DNA from: Xylophilus ampelinus
Lineage (GTDB): Bacteria > Pseudomonadota > Gammaproteobacteria > Burkholderiales > Burkholderiaceae_C
Direction of reading: 5' to 3'
Assembly (NCBI RefSeq): GCF_003217575.1
Contig: NZ_QJTC01000001.1
Coordinates: 62,001 to 126,000, forward strand
DNA length: 64,000 bases
Shown: positions 17,524 to 26,967 of the stretch, piece after piece
How the letters are laid out: each line of letters begins with the position of its first letter
How positions within the stretch are numbered: the stretch's first letter is position 1
The notes under the pieces: generated by a model
Told to the model about the DNA's origin: nothing
Database searches by the model: none
What the model saw: the letters and a program-made list of their open reading frames with translations, nothing else
Translations under genes and position numbers: made by a program

Positions 17524-18699
17524 ATGACGCACCTCATCGTTTTCTCCCACCTCCGTTGGGATTTCGTTTACCAGCGGCCCCAGCATCTGCTGTCGCGTCT
17601 GGCAGCCACGCGGCCGGTGGTGTTCGTGGAAGAGCCGATTCCGGGCGCGGCAGAAGCGCGTGTCGAGGCCTACCGCCCCTGCGGCGGCGTGACGGTGCTG
17701 CGGATGCATGTCACGAGCCACGGCGCCGGCTTCCACGATGCGCATATGGCCGCCATGCGCGACATGTTGCAGACGTGGCTGACGGCACACGATGTAGAGG
17801 AGTACGTGGTGTGGTTCTACACGCCGATGGCGCTGCCGCTGGCCGAGCGGCTGGAGCCGCGCGGCCTGGTCTACGACTGCATGGACGAACTGGCCGCGTT
17901 CGACTTCGCGCCGCCCGAACTCATCGCACGGGAGAACGCCCTGTTCGACACCGTCGACCTCGTATTCACCGGCGGCCGCAGCCTGTACGAATCCAAGCGC
18001 GACCGCCACGAGGACGTGCACTGCTTCCCGAGCAGCGTGGACCATTCCCACTTCGGCCAGGCCGGCCTGGCCGACCATGTCGATCAGGCGGCGCTGCCGC
18101 AGCCGCGCCTGGGCTATTACGGCGTGATCGACGAGCGCCTCGACCTCGACCTGGTCGCGGCGCTGGCCGACGCGCATGCCGAATGGCAGATCGTGATGGT
18201 CGGTCCGGTCGCCAAGATCGCGCCCGAGAGCCTTCCGCGCCGCCCCAACCTGCACTGGATGGGCCAGCGCCGCTACGACGAGCTGCCGTCCTTCCTGGCG
18301 GGCTGGAACATCTGCCTGATGCCCTTCGCCCTCAACGCCTCCACCCGCTTCATCAGCCCTACCAAGACGCTCGAATACCTCGCCGCCGGCAAGCCTGTGG
18401 TGAGCACCGCGGTCCGCGACGTGGCGCTGCAGTACGCCAAGGTGGTGCCGATCGCCACCGATGCGGCCACCTTCGTCGCGGCCTGCGAAGCCATCCTGGC
18501 CCGTTCGCCCGACGAGGTCGCCCGTTTCCGACAAGATGCGGTGGACGCCGTGTCCGCCACCTCGTGGGACCGCACGGCCGGCGCGATGCAGACGCTGCTG
18601 AAGCGTTTCGACGAGCGCATCATCCAGGTCGAGACCGATCCGGTGGCGCTGTCCGTCCCGGCGCGCGCCGTGGGCACCGTACCGGCGGCCGTCGCGTGA
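17524..18699 (+). CDS. Glycosyltransferase (GT-B, GT4-like)
   Basis: Predicted 391 aa from ATG 17524. The start reads MTHLIVFSHLRWDFVYQRP, and the C-terminal half has the nucleotide-sugar binding region of GT4-type enzymes (IVMVGPVAK, LHWMGQRRYDELPSFL, STRFISPTKTLEYLAAGKPV with the conserved Glu). Together with the neighbouring UDP-galactopyranose mutase it could build a galactofuranose-containing glycan, which is inference. The upstream GH1-like frame runs into it without a stop, so a fused product is possible, and no clear Shine-Dalgarno precedes 17524. Its TGA overlaps the GTG of the mutase gene. Confidence 0.85.
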   Translation: MTHLIVFSHLRWDFVYQRPQHLLSRLAATRPVVFVEEPIPGAAEARVEAYRPCGGVTVLRMHVTSHGAGFHDAHMAAMRDMLQTWLTAHDVEEYVVWFYTPMALPLAERLEPRGLVYDCMDELAAFDFAPPELIARENALFDTVDLVFTGGRSLYESKRDRHEDVHCFPSSVDHSHFGQAGLADHVDQAALPQPRLGYYGVIDERLDLDLVAALADAHAEWQIVMVGPVAKIAPESLPRRPNLHWMGQRRYDELPSFLAGWNICLMPFALNASTRFISPTKTLEYLAAGKPVVSTAVRDVALQYAKVVPIATDAATFVAACEAILARSPDEVARFRQDAVDAVSATSWDRTAGAMQTLLKRFDERIIQVETDPVALSVPARAVGTVPAAVA

Positions 18700-19862
18700 A
18701 GGCCGGCGGCGCACAGCGCATCGCCATCGCCGGTGCCGGTTTCTCGGGCGCGGTGCTGGCCCGCCAGCTGGCCGAGGCCGGCTACCGGGTGGATGTGTTC
18801 GACACCCGCCCGCACGTGGCCGGAAACTGCCACACCGCGCGAGACGAGAAGACCGGCGTGATGGTGCACACCTACGGTCCGCACATCTTCCATACCAGCA
18901 ACCAGCGGGTGTGGGACTACATCCGCCGCTTCGGCGATTTCATGCCGTTCGTGAACCGGGTCAAGACGATCACCGGCGGCCGGGTGTTCTCGCTGCCGCT
19001 CAACCTGCTGACGATCAACCAGTTCTTCGGCCGCACGTTCTCGCCGCGCGAAGCCGAAGCCTTCTTCGCCGAGATCGGAGAGGGCGACGACGCGCCGCCG
19101 GCCAATTTCGAGGAACAGGCGTTGCGTCTCATGGGCCGCGATCTGTACGAGGCTTTCTTCGAGGGTTACACCACCAAGCAGTGGGGCGTGTCGCCCACCG
19201 CGCTGCCGGCCAGCATCCTCAAGCGTCTGCCGGTGCGCTTCAACTACGACGACAACTACTACGCCAGCCATTTCCAGGGCATTCCGCGCGACGGCCACAC
19301 CGCCATCGTCGAGAAACTGCTGGACCACGAGGGCGTGTCGGTGTTCCTCGGCACCCGCCTCGACCGCGCGGCGCTAGACGACTACCAGCATGTCTTCTTC
19401 AGCGGCCCGATCGACGCCTGGTTCGGCTACAGCGACGGCAGGCTCGGCTACCGCACCCTGGATTTCGTGCGCGAGGACCACGAGGGCGACTACCAGGGCA
19501 ACGCCGTGATCAACTACGGCGACGTGGCGGTGCCGTGGACCCGCATTTCCGAGCACAAGCACTTCGCGCCGTGGGAGACGCACGAGAAGACGGTCGTGTT
19601 CAAGGAGTACAGCCGGCTGTGCGACGCGCAGGACACGCCGTACTATCCCATCCGCCTGACCGAGGAGAAGGCGCTGCTGACCCGCTACGTGGTCCGGGCC
19701 CGCGAGGAACGGAAGGTGACCTTCGTCGGCCGGCTGGGCACCTACCGCTACATTGACATGCACGTGACGATCGCGGAGGAGCTCGACGTCGCCGATCGCT
19801 TCGTGCGGTCGCGCGCCGACGGCACCGCGATGCAGGCCTTCGTGGTCGACCCGCTGGGCTAG
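18696..19862 (+). CDS. glf: UDP-galactopyranose mutase
   Basis: Predicted 388 aa with a GTG start overlapping the glycosyltransferase stop (GTGA). FAD-binding motif IAIAGAGFSGAVLARQLAE near residue 10, then GNCHTARDEKTGVMVHTYGP, HIFHTSNQRVWDY, FEGYTTKQWGVSP with the conserved Lys, FNYDDNYY and VVFKEYSR are all Glf signatures. The flavoenzyme converts UDP-Galp to UDP-Galf in the cytosol. It is last in the GH-GT-Glf cassette. Confidence 0.95.
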   Translation: MKAGGAQRIAIAGAGFSGAVLARQLAEAGYRVDVFDTRPHVAGNCHTARDEKTGVMVHTYGPHIFHTSNQRVWDYIRRFGDFMPFVNRVKTITGGRVFSLPLNLLTINQFFGRTFSPREAEAFFAEIGEGDDAPPANFEEQALRLMGRDLYEAFFEGYTTKQWGVSPTALPASILKRLPVRFNYDDNYYASHFQGIPRDGHTAIVEKLLDHEGVSVFLGTRLDRAALDDYQHVFFSGPIDAWFGYSDGRLGYRTLDFVREDHEGDYQGNAVINYGDVAVPWTRISEHKHFAPWETHEKTVVFKEYSRLCDAQDTPYYPIRLTEEKALLTRYVVRAREERKVTFVGRLGTYRYIDMHVTIAEELDVADRFVRSRADGTAMQAFVVDPLG

Positions 19863-19952
19863 ATGCCCGAATAGGCCGCTCGGCCTGCGGAAGCGGAAGA
19901 ACTGAAAAAATGCTGCTGCAGCGAACCGATCTCCGTGGCGGCATTTTTGCGT

Positions 19953-20441
19953 TCAACGCTGATGCTTGCGCCGTGTCGCCAGCACGACCAGCGCGGCGAG
20001 GACGGCCGCCCCGACCGCCGCCTTGCGCACGACAGCGGCCCGGTCGTGCTTCCATGCGGCCCTGATCCCCATCTCGCCCAGAACGTTCGGCACATGGCCG
20101 TGCAGGAGGTCGTCGATCAGTCCCTCGACCACGTTCGTGCGATCCGCTGCGAGGAGGATCAGCCAGTGGCGCAAATCGTTTTCGCTGTACCTGAAGGCCA
20201 CGCCCCGCATCACGCCGCTCAGGCCCGCGGGCGGCACGGTGGTGCCGAAGACCGGCGTGGGCTTGCCGTCGCGCTCGGTGGAGCCGAGGATCTTCACCGT
20301 GACGGGCTGCTGCTCGGGCTCGTCCCAGTGCAGCCCGGGCAGCCGTGCCGGCATGCGCTCCTTCGGATAGGCGGGGCGGTCGGCCGGGTCGAGGTCGGCG
20401 CCCCAGCCCTTGATGTGCGCGAAGCGTTCGCGGTTGTCCAT
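19953..20441 (-). CDS. Conserved hypothetical protein with C-terminal membrane anchor
   Basis: Predicted 162 aa from ATG 20441 (MDNRERFAHIKGWGADLDP). I do not recognise a named domain. The first ~60 residues are polar and Pro-rich (PAYPKERMPARLPGLHWDEP), the middle has GVAFRYSENDLRHWLILLAADR, and the last ~25 residues form a membrane segment (KAAVGAAVLAALVVLATRR) with a basic tail. It is 25 bp downstream of the Zn-dependent dehydrogenase on the same strand, so the two are probably co-transcribed. Function unknown. Confidence 0.75.
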   Translation of the reverse strand: MDNRERFAHIKGWGADLDPADRPAYPKERMPARLPGLHWDEPEQQPVTVKILGSTERDGKPTPVFGTTVPPAGLSGVMRGVAFRYSENDLRHWLILLAADRTNVVEGLIDDLLHGHVPNVLGEMGIRAAWKHDRAAVVRKAAVGAAVLAALVVLATRRKHQR

Positions 20442-20466
20442 GGAGGTTTCGCTTTCGAATGAGGGT

Positions 20467-21615
20467 TCAGGCACCGGCGGGCAAAAGCACCGGCTTGATG
20501 CAGTTGTCGAGCTTGCTCGAGAAGATGTGGTACGCGTCCGCCACTTCGTCAAGCCGGAAACGGTGGGTGATGACCTTGCGCGGTTCGATGTGTCCGGCCT
20601 GGATGTGCTCGATCAGCCGGGGCAGGTGCCGCTTGACCGCCGCCTGGTTCATCCGCAGCGTCAGGCCCTTGTTGACCGCGTTGCCGAAGGGCACCGCGTT
20701 GAAGGTGGGCCCGTAGACGCCGACCACCGACACGGTACCGCCTTTGCGCACCGAGTTGATCGCCCAGTGCAGTGCGGTGGCGGCACCGCCCTGCAGCTTG
20801 AGCTTCACCCCGGTGAGCGTCTGCGCGAAATTGCCCGCAGCCTCGGCGCCGACGCAGTCGATGCAGATGTCGGGGCCCAGCCCGCCGGTCATCTTCTTCA
20901 GATGGATCGCCATGTCCTGGACCGACTTGAAGTCGACCGTCTCGCACTGGGCGAATTCGCGCAAGAAATCCAGCCGGTACTCCACATGGTCGACCACGAT
21001 GACCCGGCCCGCGCCAAGCAGCCATGCCGACTTGGCCGCGAAGATACCGACCGGCCCCGCGCCGAAGACAACGACCGTGTCGCCCTCCTGGATGCCGCCC
21101 ATCTCGGCGGCCTGATAACCGGTGGGAAAGGCGTCGGTCAGCAGCACCGCATCGTCCTCGTCCATGTCGGGCGGCAACAGGGTGGGGCCGATGTCCGCGA
21201 AAGGCACCCGCACGAATTCCGCCTGCCCGCCGTCGTAGCCGCCCGCGGTGTGCGAGTAGCCGAAGATCGCACCCACGGCGGTGGCCTGGGGATTGACGTT
21301 GTGGCAATTGCTGAACAGCTCGCGGCGGCAGAAGAAGCAGGTGCCGCAGAAGATGTTGAACGGCACCAGCACCCGGTCGCCCTTCTTCAGGTTCTGCACC
21401 GACGGCCCGACTTCCTCGACGATGCCGACGAACTCGTGGCCGAAGGTCGAGCCGACCCGGGTGTCCGGTACGAGCCCATGGTAGAGGTGCAGGTCTGAGC
21501 CACAGATGCAGGCCCTCGTTACGCGCACGATCGCATCGTTCGGATGCTCGATTTCGGGCTCCGCCTTGTTCACGGTGCGGACCCGGTAAGGCCCGCGGTA
21601 GTCCATTGCCAGCAT
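20467..21615 (-). CDS. Zinc-dependent alcohol dehydrogenase (MDR superfamily)
   Basis: Predicted 382 aa. Catalytic zinc motif ACICGSDLHLYHG, GHEFVGIVEEVG, the structural-zinc cysteines in CGTCFFCRRELFSNC, and the nucleotide-binding VVVFGAGPVGIFAAKSAWLLG are present. The layout is that of formaldehyde-dehydrogenase-like or threonine-dehydrogenase-like enzymes, but the substrate cannot be assigned. The start is 21615 (MLAMDYRGPYRVR), with a second ATG three codons on. It faces the glf cassette and leads a two-gene unit with the hypothetical protein below it. Confidence 0.9.
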   Translation of the reverse strand: MLAMDYRGPYRVRTVNKAEPEIEHPNDAIVRVTRACICGSDLHLYHGLVPDTRVGSTFGHEFVGIVEEVGPSVQNLKKGDRVLVPFNIFCGTCFFCRRELFSNCHNVNPQATAVGAIFGYSHTAGGYDGGQAEFVRVPFADIGPTLLPPDMDEDDAVLLTDAFPTGYQAAEMGGIQEGDTVVVFGAGPVGIFAAKSAWLLGAGRVIVVDHVEYRLDFLREFAQCETVDFKSVQDMAIHLKKMTGGLGPDICIDCVGAEAAGNFAQTLTGVKLKLQGGAATALHWAINSVRKGGTVSVVGVYGPTFNAVPFGNAVNKGLTLRMNQAAVKRHLPRLIEHIQAGHIEPRKVITHRFRLDEVADAYHIFSSKLDNCIKPVLLPAGA

Positions 21616-21700
21616 GGGTTCGTCTTTCGATGGGGGGAAGGGGTTGCAACACGGCGGCGGCGGTGAGCGGTAACCGGACAGCGGGGCCCGCCCATCGCGG

Positions 21701-21925
21701 TCAGTCGGCCGCCTTTTCCACCTTGGTGATGGACACGGATACCGGGTCGCTCGCGGGAAACGATTCCTCGACCCCGTTGTCGATCGACGTTTCCGCCACC
21801 TTGCCATGGGAAGGAACCGAAGCCTTCGTCGGTGCGATGCCGTCCTTCTTCATCCGGTCCATCTGCACGGACGTCGGAAACGGGGAGTTGGAAGCGACGT
21901 CGGGGGACGGGGTGGGTCGAGTCAT
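21701..21925 (-). CDS. Small conserved protein with ESFPASDP motif
   Basis: Predicted 74 aa. The start at 21925 (MTRPTPSPDV) is chosen because GGAG lies 6 nt upstream. It is hydrophilic with no signal or membrane segment; the C-terminal VEESFPASDPVSVSI carries the FPASDP motif shared by many small, uncharacterised proteobacterial proteins, often found near stress genes. It lies 85 bp upstream of the dehydrogenase gene on the same strand. Function unknown. Confidence 0.65.
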   Translation of the reverse strand: MTRPTPSPDVASNSPFPTSVQMDRMKKDGIAPTKASVPSHGKVAETSIDNGVEESFPASDPVSVSITKVEKAAD

Positions 21926-22148
21926 TGGTTTCTCCATGGTTCGGTGTCGATCCACAGTGGGCGCTTGGTCCAGGACACGGCTGTAGGCCGATGGCCCGAT
22001 ATCCCCGTAGGCGCAGACCCCGCTCCCGGCCCCAGCGGGCGGCCCGGCGGCAGCGACTCCAGCAGCCGCCCCACCTGCCACGCATCCGGCCCGCGCCATC
22101 GGCGATCGGGTGGCCGCAACTGCCGCTGTCGGCCACCCCAAAGCCGTC

Positions 22149-22215
22149 GCTATTAAACTTATAGCTATAGGTCGTTATACAACAACGGCTACTGGGCTAT
22201 TCGACTTGAATTTTT
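22149..22215 (-). repeat. ~65-bp dispersed repeat, copy 3 (intergenic)
   Basis: Minus strand: AAAAATTCAAGTCGAATAGC, AGTAGCCGTTG, then CTATAGCTATAAG and TAATAGCG. It has the full arm plus the palindromic end and is more AT-rich than its surroundings. Confidence 0.7.
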
Positions 22216-22325
22216 GGTCATGGGCCGTCGCGGCGGCATGTGGTATCCCGATGTTCGCCCGTTTCCGCGGCATGGGCGGCCAGGTCTGCAAACCGCCTCC
22301 ACGCCCCACGTTCCTGCAGTCCCGA

Positions 22326-22829
22326 TCAATGCTTGTGGTCGGCTCCATGCGCATGGTCGCCGTGGCCGGCGGCCGCCGCCGGTGCGGCACGCGCGTTCAG
22401 CGGCCGCACGGCGGCCTGCACCTCCACCGACTGGCGCTTGCCGTCGGCGCCTTCCACCACCAGGGTCAGCGGCACCGTGTCGCCGGCCTTCACCTGCTGC
22501 TTCAGGTCGAGCAGCATCATATGGAAGCCGCCGGGCGTCAGCGCCACCGGCTTGCCGGCGGGCAGTGCCACGCTGTTGACCTGGCGCATCTTCATCACGT
22601 CCTGCTCCATCGCCATCTCGTGCACTTCGACCGAGGGGGTGACCGGCGAGCGGGCTTCGACCAGCCGGGCGTCGGTGGGCGAGGTGATGGTCATGAAGGC
22701 GCCGGTCGATTTCTGCTGCGGTACCGTGGCCCGGACCCACGGGTCGGTCACCTGGATCTGCGCCTGGGCGGCGGCACCGCCGGCGACGAGGGACAGCGCG
22801 AGGGCGAGGGTGGTGGAGAAGGTTCGCAT
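22326..22829 (-). CDS. Periplasmic copper chaperone PCu(A)C
   Basis: Predicted 167 aa. A clear Sec signal (MRTFSTTLALALSLVAGGAAAQA) precedes the PCu(A)C domain, with WVRATVPQQKSTGAFM and the Cu(I) ligands in VEVHEMAM and GGFHMMLLDL (pattern H-x-M..H-x-M). A His-rich tail (GHGDHAHGADHKH) may bind further copper. Members carry copper in the periplasm to cytochrome c oxidase. No oxidase or Sco gene is adjacent. Confidence 0.93.
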   Translation of the reverse strand: MRTFSTTLALALSLVAGGAAAQAQIQVTDPWVRATVPQQKSTGAFMTITSPTDARLVEARSPVTPSVEVHEMAMEQDVMKMRQVNSVALPAGKPVALTPGGFHMMLLDLKQQVKAGDTVPLTLVVEGADGKRQSVEVQAAVRPLNARAAPAAAAGHGDHAHGADHKH

Positions 22830-23064
22830 GGGAGGTCCTGTGTTCTGTGAGGGGCCGTACCGGGTAACGGACGGCGGGGGCAGCTGCGCGAGACGCGCAG
22901 GGGTGCCACTGTGCGAGGAGCACCGGGAGCCGGCATACCGGGCCCGGCCTGGCGAAAACCGCGTCCGGATTATCCATCCGGCCCTGGCTCCGCTCCGGGA
23001 AGACTCCGCCTGCCTGGGGCGCCCCCCCGGCAGCGGGCCGGGCGGGCTGCGACACAATTCCCGG
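22830..23064. other. Intergenic region between PCu(A)C and FAD oxidoreductase genes
   Basis: Divergent spacer of 321 bp in all (to 23150). It must hold promoters for both genes but no clear -35/-10 pair stands out. The last 86 bp carry a short open frame listed separately. No repeat or hairpin with a T-run is visible. Confidence 0.4.
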
Positions 23065-23154
23065 ATGCATCCATCGACCTTCTTCCTCCACGACCGTGCT
23101 GCGCTCGCGGGCCATGGCGACCTGTTTTCGCTGCCTGCGGAGCAGCGGTCATGA
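23065..23154 (+). CDS. Possible 29-residue upstream ORF coupled to the oxidoreductase
   Basis: ATG at 23065 opens a 29-codon frame ([20 protein letters not shown], then FSLPAEQRS) whose TGA overlaps the oxidoreductase ATG as ATGA. This layout is typical of translational coupling, but the frame is short and has no recognisable motif or clear Shine-Dalgarno, so it may be chance. Confidence 0.25.
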   Translation: MHPSTFFLHDRAALAGHGDLFSLPAEQRS

Positions 23155-24284
23155 GCGCCCCGGCCATCCGGTTCGACGACAGCGCGGTCGAAGACGTCGA
23201 TTGCGTGGTCGCCGGCGCCGGCGTAGTCGGCCTGGCGGTGGCGCGGGCCCTGGCGCTGCAGGGCCGCGAGGTGCTGGTGCTGGAGGCGGCCGACGCCATC
23301 GGCACCGGCACCAGCTCCCGCAACAGCGAGGTGGTCCACGCCGGCATCTACTACCCGCAGGGCTCCCTGAAGGCGCGGCTCTGCGTGCAGGGCAAGCGCC
23401 AGCTCTACCGCTACTGCGACGAGCGGGGTATCGGCCACCGCCGCTGCGGCAAGCTGATCGTCGCCACCGGCGCGGCCCAGTTGCCGCGGCTGGAAGCCAT
23501 CCGGCAGCAGGCCGCCCGTAACGGGGTCGACGATCTGGTGCTGCTGGATGCCGCCGCGGCCCGGGCGCTGGAGCCGCAGCTGCAATGCGCCGGCGCGCTG
23601 CTCTCGCCCTCGACCGGCATCGTCGACAGCCATGCGTACATGCTCGCCCTGCAGGGCGACCTGGAGCATGCCGGCGGCACCGTGGCACTGAATTCGCCCC
23701 TGGCCGGCGCTGCATATCGGCATGGTGCTATCTATTTGGTAGCAAACGACGGGCTGACGCTGCGGGCACGCAGCTTCGTCAACGCCACCGGCCTGACCGC
23801 ACCGCCGCTGGCGCAGGCGATGGGGGGCTACGACACCGCCCACGCGCCGCAGGCCTACTACGCCAAGGGCCACTACTTCTCGCTGGCGGGCCGCGCCCCG
23901 TTCGACCGGCTGGTCTACCCGGTGCCCGAGGCCGCCGGCCTGGGCGTGCACCTGACGCTGGACCTGGGCGGTCAAGCCCGCTTCGGCCCCGACGTGGAAT
24001 GGGTCGATGCGCCCACCGATCTGGCGGTGGACCCGCGCCGCAGCGAAGCCTTCTACGCCGAGATCCGCCGCTACTGGCCCGCCCTGCAGGACGGCGCGCT
24101 GCAGCCGGCCTACGCCGGCATCCGGCCCAAGATCACCCCGCCCGGCGCGGCGGCGGCCGATTTCGTGGTGCAGGGCCCGGCGCAGCACGGGGTGCCGGGG
24201 CTGGTCCACCTGTTCGGCATCGAATCGCCGGGGCTGACGAGTGCGCTGGGGCTGGGGGACGAGGTGGTGCGGGCGCTGGGGTAG
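23151..24284 (+). CDS. FAD-dependent oxidoreductase (L-2-hydroxyglutarate oxidase-like, DAO family)
   Basis: Predicted 377 aa. The Rossmann FAD motif is [20 protein letters not shown] near residue 20, followed by [20 protein letters not shown] and [18 protein letters not shown], which are typical of L-2-hydroxyglutarate dehydrogenase/LhgO-like enzymes. YAGIRPKI and [16 protein letters not shown] close the fold. It probably oxidises a 2-hydroxy acid, feeding electrons to quinone or oxygen. A + strand copy of the 65-bp repeat (23690-23744) encodes [20 protein letters not shown] in the middle, in frame. It converges on pyrD with 1 bp between the stops. Confidence 0.88.
   Translation: MSAPAIRFDDSAVEDVDCVVAGAGVVGLAVARALALQGREVLVLEAADAIGTGTSSRNSEVVHAGIYYPQGSLKARLCVQGKRQLYRYCDERGIGHRRCGKLIVATGAAQLPRLEAIRQQAARNGVDDLVLLDAAAARALEPQLQCAGALLSPSTGIVDSHAYMLALQGDLEHAGGTVALNSPLAGAAYRHGAIYLVANDGLTLRARSFVNATGLTAPPLAQAMGGYDTAHAPQAYYAKGHYFSLAGRAPFDRLVYPVPEAAGLGVHLTLDLGGQARFGPDVEWVDAPTDLAVDPRRSEAFYAEIRRYWPALQDGALQPAYAGIRPKITPPGAAAADFVVQGPAQHGVPGLVHLFGIESPGLTSALGLGDEVVRALG
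23690..23744 (+). repeat. ~65-bp dispersed repeat, copy 4 (inside FAD oxidoreductase)
   Basis: GAATTCGCCCCTGGCCGGCG, then GGTGCTATCTATTTGGTAGC: both the arm and the palindromic end match the other copies, though it is one of the shortest and most diverged. The host frame is open through it. Confidence 0.6.
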
Positions 24285-24285
24285 C

Positions 24286-25344
24286 TCATGAGCGCCGCGG
24301 CTGCGCGGCCAGCGCCTGCGCCGCCTCGCGCACCAGCGCCGGCCCGCGGTAAATCAGGCCGGTGTAGATCTGCACCACGTCCGCTCCCGCTGCGATCTTG
24401 TCGACCGCGTCCTGGGCCGACAGGATGCCGCCGACGCCGATGATCGGGAAGCCGCTGCCGAGGCGGGCGCGCAGCTGGGCGATCACCCGATTGCTGGCCG
24501 CGCGCACCGGGGCGCCGCTCAGGCCACCCGCCTCGGCGCCGTGGGGCAGGTGGGCCACCGCATCGCGGGCGATGGTGGTGTTGGTGGCCACCACGCCGTC
24601 CAAGCCGTGGCGCTGCAGGGTGAGGGCGATCGCCTCCACCTGGGTCTCGTCCAGGTCGGGCGCGATCTTCACGAAGACCGGCACCTTGCGGCCGTGCCGG
24701 GTGGCGAGCAGCGCGGCGCGCTCCACCACCGCGGACAGCAGCTGGTCGAGCGCGTCGTCGGACTGCAACGCGCGCAGGTTCTGGGTGTTGGGCGAGCTGA
24801 TGTTGACGACGACGTAATCGGCATGCGGGTACACGCCGTCGAGGCACAGCAGGTAGTCGTCGGCGGCGCGCTCGATCGGGGTGTCGGCGTTCTTGCCGAT
24901 GTTCAGGCCCAGCAGCAGGCTGCCCCGGCCGGCCGGGCTGCGCAGCCGGGAGCGCTGCACGTTGGCCAGGAACGCCTCCAGGCCGAGGTTGTTGAAGCCG
25001 AGCCGGTTGATCAGCGCGTCGGCCCGGGGCAGGCGGAACATCCGCGGCTTGGGGTTGCCCGGCTGGCCGCGCGGGGTGACGGTGCCCACCTCGACGAAGC
25101 CGAAGCCCATCGCGCCCAGCGCGTCGATGCAGCGTGCGTTCTTGTCCAGGCCGGCGGCCAGGCCCACCCGGTTGGGGAACGACAGGCCGGCGAGCTGCAC
25201 CGGGTCCTGCACCCGGGGCTGCTGCCACAGGGCCTGCAGCGGCGTGTTCTGGCCGCGGGCGAGCCAGTCCATCGTGACATCGTGGACAAATTCGGGATCC
25301 GCGCAGAAAAGGAAAGGGCGGGCGAGGGCGTAGGGGAGCAGCAT
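24286..25344 (-). CDS. pyrD: Dihydroorotate dehydrogenase (quinone), class 2
   Basis: Predicted 352 aa. The N-terminal membrane-associating helix ([21 protein letters not shown]) identifies the quinone-dependent class 2 enzyme. [57 protein letters not shown] (catalytic Ser class) and IGVGGI near the C-terminus bind FMN and orotate. Fourth step of de novo pyrimidine synthesis. The start 25344 is only 35 bp from the divergent rpiA start. Confidence 0.96.
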   Translation of the reverse strand: MLLPYALARPFLFCADPEFVHDVTMDWLARGQNTPLQALWQQPRVQDPVQLAGLSFPNRVGLAAGLDKNARCIDALGAMGFGFVEVGTVTPRGQPGNPKPRMFRLPRADALINRLGFNNLGLEAFLANVQRSRLRSPAGRGSLLLGLNIGKNADTPIERAADDYLLCLDGVYPHADYVVVNISSPNTQNLRALQSDDALDQLLSAVVERAALLATRHGRKVPVFVKIAPDLDETQVEAIALTLQRHGLDGVVATNTTIARDAVAHLPHGAEAGGLSGAPVRAASNRVIAQLRARLGSGFPIIGVGGILSAQDAVDKIAAGADVVQIYTGLIYRGPALVREAAQALAAQPRRS

Positions 25345-25379
25345 TGGATAATTCCGGGTCAACCCCCGGATTTTCGCCC

Positions 25380-26087
25380 ATGACCCCCGCCGCTTTCTCT
25401 TCCTCTTCACCCTCGGTCTCCCAGGACCGGCTCAAGGCGCTGGTCGGCCGTGCGGCGCTCGACTATGTCGTGCCCGGCCAGGTGGTGGGCGTGGGCACCG
25501 GATCGACCGTCAACCATTTCATCGACGCGCTCGCCACGATGCGCGACCGGATTCCGGGCGCGGTGTCCAGCTCGGTCGCCAGCACCGCGCGGCTGAAGGC
25601 GCTGGGCATTCCGGTGCTGGACGCGGAAGAGGTCGAATCGCTGGCGGTGTACATCGACGGTGCCGACGAGATCGACGGCCGCGGCCACATGGTCAAGGGC
25701 GGCGGCGCCGCGCTGACCCGCGAGAAGATCGTGGCGGCGCTGGCCGAGCGTTTCGTCTGCATCGCCGACGCGTCTAAGAGGGTGCGGGTGCTGGGCGTGT
25801 TTCCGTTGCCGGTCGAGATCATCCCCATGGCGGCGCGGCGGCTGGTGCGCCAGTTCGCCGCGCTCGGCGGCACCGCGTCGCTTCGGCTGAAGGACGGTGC
25901 GCCGCTGGTGACCGACAACGGCCAGCACATCCTCGACGTGCGTGGGCTTCAAATCGCAGAGCCGCTCGCCTTCGAGGACCGGGTGAGCCAGTGGCCGGGC
26001 GTGGTGACGGTCGGCGTCTTCGCGCACCAGAAGGCCGATGTCTGCCTGCTGGGCACACCTGGCGGCGTCGAGACGCTGACCTACTGA
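25380..26087 (+). CDS. rpiA: Ribose-5-phosphate isomerase A
   Basis: Predicted 235 aa. [16 protein letters not shown] (phosphate loop), [43 protein letters not shown] (catalytic Asp/Lys/Glu region) and [11 protein letters not shown]-type residues are clear. It interconverts ribose-5-phosphate and ribulose-5-phosphate. It is divergent from pyrD with a 35-bp gap, so at least one promoter must lie in the other gene's coding region. Confidence 0.95.
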   Translation: MTPAAFSSSSPSVSQDRLKALVGRAALDYVVPGQVVGVGTGSTVNHFIDALATMRDRIPGAVSSSVASTARLKALGIPVLDAEEVESLAVYIDGADEIDGRGHMVKGGGAALTREKIVAALAERFVCIADASKRVRVLGVFPLPVEIIPMAARRLVRQFAALGGTASLRLKDGAPLVTDNGQHILDVRGLQIAEPLAFEDRVSQWPGVVTVGVFAHQKADVCLLGTPGGVETLTY

Positions 26088-26130
26088 CCGGCGCTCGCCG
26101 TGGTGGCCGCGAGGGCCGCGACGGAGCCGC

Positions 26131-26772
26131 TCAGAACCGGATGCCGGCGGGATTGGACGGGCTGGGCGCCGGGGCGGCGACGGCCGGGGCAGGAGGCGGT
26201 GCCGGCGCGCGCGGTGCCGGGGCGGCCTGCCCGGTCGGGGCCGGCGCGGTGCGCGGGGCCAGCGCGGTCGGCACTGGCGGGTTGTAGTTGGCCGGCAACT
26301 GCGACTGCTTGGGGTAGCCCGCGGCGTCGAGGTACCGGGTCCATTCCATTTCCGCGAAACCCCTGATCTGCTGGGCGCCGAGCGTGGCGAACGGCAGGTT
26401 GCTGTCGCCGCTGAGCCGGTTGAGCGCCTCGATGTCCTCCGGTGTACTCACCGTGCGTTCGGCGAACGGCACGCCCCGGGTCTGCAGCAGGCTGCGCGCG
26501 GCGATACAGGGCTCGCAGTTGCTGCCGGTGTAGAGCGTCAGCGGGTATTTCTGCACCACGTTGCGCAACTCGTAGGGCAGGGCGGAGGCGGTGAGCACCG
26601 GATTGACCTCGGTCGCGACCGGTGCCGCCGACCGGGCCCCTTCGACCGCCTGCGGCCGGTCGGAGTACGTCACCCGGCCATCGGGCCCGACGATGCGGTA
26701 GAGGGTTTGCGCCTGTGCGCTGGCGGCCAGGGCCGCTAGCAGTATGGCAAGGCAACGGGGCGTCGCGAACAT
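26131..26772 (-). CDS. Exported DUF4124-glutaredoxin fusion protein
   Basis: Predicted 213 aa; start 26772 has AGGAG 5 nt upstream. A Sec signal (MFATPRCLAILLAALAASAQA) is followed by a DUF4124 segment (LYRIVGPDGRVTYSDRP), then a glutaredoxin-like domain from about residue 80 (LTLYTGSNCEPCIAARSLLQ) with the redox-active pair C-E-P-C and the partner region NLPFATLGAQQIRGF. The tail is Pro/Ala-rich and low-complexity. Likely a periplasmic thiol-redox protein; the partner is unknown. Confidence 0.85.
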   Translation of the reverse strand: MFATPRCLAILLAALAASAQAQTLYRIVGPDGRVTYSDRPQAVEGARSAAPVATEVNPVLTASALPYELRNVVQKYPLTLYTGSNCEPCIAARSLLQTRGVPFAERTVSTPEDIEALNRLSGDSNLPFATLGAQQIRGFAEMEWTRYLDAAGYPKQSQLPANYNPPVPTALAPRTAPAPTGQAAPAPRAPAPPPAPAVAAPAPSPSNPAGIRF

Positions 26773-26967
26773 GGATTCTCCTGGGCAGGCTATGCGAAAA
26801 ACCGCATGGTAGGCGATGGGGCCCCGCGTCGGCCCCCGTTCGTCAAGGTCGGCAGGCCCGGTCGCAAGTGCGCGGTGCACGGACGGATGCGGGGCGCAGG
26901 CCCTGTGCGGCAAGAAGAACCGCCGCCGCTCGGCCGGAGCCATACGGGGCGGTGTCTGCCGCAGCGC

